A stretch of 25,591 nt of DNA. Origin: CAZIKB01 sp964539665. GTDB taxonomy: Bacteria; Zhuqueibacterota; Zhuqueibacteria; Oceanimicrobiales; Oceanimicrobiaceae. The translations under genes and the position numbers were made by a program. Below the pieces are notes generated by a model. The model searched no databases and was not told where the DNA came from. It saw only the letters and a program-made list of their open reading frames with translations. The DNA lies in contig CAZIKB010000098.1 of NCBI GenBank assembly GCA_964539665.1, positions 1 through 25,591 of the forward strand, read 5' to 3'. Shown here piece by piece: positions 24,062-25,591 of the stretch; within the stretch, counting starts at the first letter, position 1; each line of letters begins with the position of its first letter.

Positions 24062-24124
24062 GTCCTCGACAACGAATAAACTCACCGGTGGTTTACCGTC
24101 CGGTGGAGTGGGTGTTAGAGTGCC
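24062..24124. other. GC-rich folded site, integron attC-like
   Basis: In an AT-rich area this patch folds: ACTCACCGG (24080-24088) pairs with CCGGTGGAGT (24100-24109) with one unpaired G, a feature of attC sites. The right end is GTTAGAGTGCC (24114-24124), which resembles the attC core GTTRRRY followed by GCC. A second hairpin GGATGC-GAA-GCGTCC lies just to the left (24051-24065). The expected left core (RYYYAAC) is only partly matched by CGACAAC, and no integrase gene is in view, so this is a suggestion. Confidence 0.3.
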
Positions 24125-24132
24125 TTTTGAAC

Positions 24133-25044
24133 TCACTTCTTTTTCCACTTTGTACCCCATAGTGCAAGTTCCTGAACATTAAAATCTTTAAGCCCACTTG
24201 GGGTGAAATTTGCTATCCCATATGCCATACTATTAGTATCCATCTCTGGCAAATAAAGAAAGACGGTAAACTCTTTCCAAGATTTATTGCCATCTTGCCA
24301 AATAGAGACAGCAACATCCTTGACCTCTTGTTCCTGGGGTGTTTTGGTAACATTCAATAAGACTCGATAGGTCATTCTTGACGTTCCACGGTAACTTTGG
24401 TCTTCCTTTTTTACAATTTTGAAAGATAATAAGTTTTTTGATGTTTTTGTTTTCTTCGATTCACTCTTTGGTTCGGGATACAATAAAGAAGAATAAACAT
24501 ATCCTATTGCGTTAGACTCAGTTCGGTAACTCTCGTTGACATCGAAAACCGCATACCAATTATCTTTTAAGAAATCAGCCTTTATCTTTTGATTAGGCTT
24601 AAGTTGACTTACAACTTTTGAAGATGTGCTTCTTGTGGCTCTAATATTCACGGTGGAATGAGCGAACCTAACGACACCCCATTTACTCGAAACAGTCTTT
24701 GATTCGGTTCTTGATGATTTCTTTGCTGATTTTACAACTTCTGTCAGTATCCATCCGGTAGCCAAAACACCATCATCGGATAGGACGTTTACTTTATGCC
24801 AAACAGATAACCTACCTTTTGACTCTAGAACTTTTACTTTGGTGTCCTTACCAATTACTGTAACAAGATTACGATTGAAGGCTGTTCTGTCTGTTTGTGC
24901 TTCCGGAGTTCTCATTACTGCGATATTATCATCAAGGATTATCCAATACTCATCCGGTTGAGCATATCTAAAATCGTTCTGACCGAAGCCGTAATTGACA
25001 GCAAATAGAAGAAAAATGATTGGAAGAACTTTTGCTTTACTCAT
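24133..25044 (-). CDS. Secreted bacterial SH3-domain protein
   Basis: The 303-residue protein starts MSKAKVLPIIFLLFAVNYGFGQ, a signal peptide. Two SH3b-like domains follow: one around residues 40-105 (IAVMRTP, TVIGKDTKVKVLES, VWHKVNV, GWILTEVV) and a clearer one around 125-195 (STVNIRATRSTSSKVVSQLKPNQ, NWYAVF, GYVYSSLL). A Ser/Lys-rich linker separates these from a C-terminal beta-rich domain (TYRVLLNVTKTPQEQEVKDV) I do not recognise. SH3b domains in exported proteins usually bind peptidoglycan or mediate protein contacts. The gene is flanked by inverted GTTAGAGTGCC copies and is AT-rich; it stands alone on its strand. Confidence 0.75.
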   Translation of the reverse strand: MSKAKVLPIIFLLFAVNYGFGQNDFRYAQPDEYWIILDDNIAVMRTPEAQTDRTAFNRNLVTVIGKDTKVKVLESKGRLSVWHKVNVLSDDGVLATGWILTEVVKSAKKSSRTESKTVSSKWGVVRFAHSTVNIRATRSTSSKVVSQLKPNQKIKADFLKDNWYAVFDVNESYRTESNAIGYVYSSLLYPEPKSESKKTKTSKNLLSFKIVKKEDQSYRGTSRMTYRVLLNVTKTPQEQEVKDVAVSIWQDGNKSWKEFTVFLYLPEMDTNSMAYGIANFTPSGLKDFNVQELALWGTKWKKK

Positions 25045-25076
25045 AGCATTACCCTTTCAATGGTTTTATAACAAAT

Positions 25077-25087
25077 GGCACTCTAAC
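25077..25087. repeat. Inverted partner of the GTTAGAGTGCC repeat
   Basis: GGCACTCTAAC here is the exact reverse complement of GTTAGAGTGCC at 24114-24124, so the pair brackets the SH3 gene. It also starts a small hairpin, ACTCTA-ACGC-TAGAGT. The AT-rich DNA from 25088 to 25211 shows nothing else. Confidence 0.45.
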
Positions 25088-25211
25088 GCTAGAGTAACAC
25101 GCAAAAAATGAATATAAATTTAATATAATTAATAATATAAAACTATGATAAAATATAATACTAACTTAAGAAATAATCACTTTTTTGTCGGGTTGATTTT
25201 ATTTTTATGCA

Positions 25212-25580
25212 TCATTCAAGTAACTTTGGACGCTTCTTTAAAAATTCTTTTACCCAGGGCTGCATGTTGAAAGATGTTATCATTGATGTGCCTCGTGCAA
25301 GTTTTGAAGGCATAAATAAAATCATTTTAGTTTTAAGTCCCATGACAACACCATTTTGTATGCTAAATTGTAATGATGCTGAATCGTTTTCTGTATACTG
25401 TCGAAGAATAGATTTTTCATCTGAGGAAAGATTTTCAAGAATATATTTCTGTTCTTGTAAAATGTCATCTTCATCAATGAGATTAAGAGTTTCTTTTTGT
25501 ACGTTTAATCCATTGGAATCATTCAGAATGATATTAATAACCCGTTGTGCATAATTAAGAGAAGGCATATTTGATTTCAT
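25212..25580 (-). CDS. Hypothetical protein, possibly cut by the window edge
   Basis: A 122-residue frame on the - strand from ATG 25580; a second ATG four codons in is equally possible, and the frame stays open to the window edge, so the true start could lie outside. The sequence is charged and helical (KETLNLIDEDDILQEQKYIL) with a more apolar second half (GVVMGLKTKMILFMPSKLARG). No signal peptide, no recognised domain. No ribosome site can be judged because only 11 bases remain upstream. Confidence 0.5.
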   Translation of the reverse strand: MKSNMPSLNYAQRVINIILNDSNGLNVQKETLNLIDEDDILQEQKYILENLSSDEKSILRQYTENDSASLQFSIQNGVVMGLKTKMILFMPSKLARGTSMITSFNMQPWVKEFLKKRPKLLE

Positions 25581-25591
25581 TAATTGGTTTA

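Noticed and set aside
25207..25554. Open frame on the + strand opposite the last gene
   Set aside because: It mirrors the - strand frame, has a biased Phe/Ser/Cys composition and no ribosome site.

Overview
The window looks like chromosomal DNA of an anaerobic bacterium from the FCB side of the tree, with KSB1/Calditrichota-like candidate phyla as my best guess. That guess rests on three secreted proteins ending in type IX secretion (T9SS) C-terminal sorting domains (YPNPFN-type, closing with SGxYxYRLxxG), on DUF2911 and Asp-box proteins, and on a large cytoplasmic iron-sulfur/flavin redox cluster. I see no rRNA, tRNA, CRISPR array, transposase or integrase gene.

Layout. At 38-2119 lie a broken SnoaL-like lipoprotein gene and a secreted CrtC/AttH-like (lipocalin-type) protein with a T9SS tail. 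At 2357-4077 are alanine dehydrogenase and a GNAT acetyltransferase. At 4308-14412 is the core, all on the + strand: a four-subunit 2-oxoacid:ferredoxin oxidoreductase (korDABC), a small SnoaL/DUF4440 protein, a GltD-like NAD(P)H/FAD oxidoreductase carrying ferredoxin and MvhD domains, a small protein with a duplicated four-cysteine motif, an HdrC-HdrB fusion, and an HdrA-MvhD fusion. HdrA is interrupted by an in-frame TGA followed by a clear bacterial SECIS-type hairpin, so I read it as one selenoprotein of about 822 residues. At 14457-17545 are a frameshifted lipoprotein, a REP/MITE-like repeat and a ten-Asp-box T9SS protein. At 17894-19862 are a hemerythrin-like protein, two small zinc-ribbon proteins, a MITE-like element and a VapBC-type toxin-antitoxin pair. 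At 20418-22593 is a large T9SS protein broken by a 4-bp tandem duplication, then hairpin-rich spacer DNA. At 23033-25580, on the - strand, are a DUF2911 protein, an SH3-domain secreted protein flanked by inverted repeats, and an unrecognised protein that may run off the edge.

How the core may work (inference). Alanine dehydrogenase and Kor link amino acids/2-oxoacids to NADH and reduced ferredoxin. HdrA (FAD, Fe-S, Sec) plus HdrCB (two complete CCG motifs) is the flavin-based bifurcating machinery known from methanogens and many anaerobes. The GltD-like protein, through its own MvhD domain, could replace the hydrogenase as the NAD(P)H-side partner. The disulfide or other acceptor used by HdrB cannot be read from the sequence.

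Three genes for exported proteins carry single indel-type frameshifts while the energy cluster is intact. This could be real decay or assembly error. Start codons were moved from the longest possible ORF where a Shine-Dalgarno site clearly chose another.
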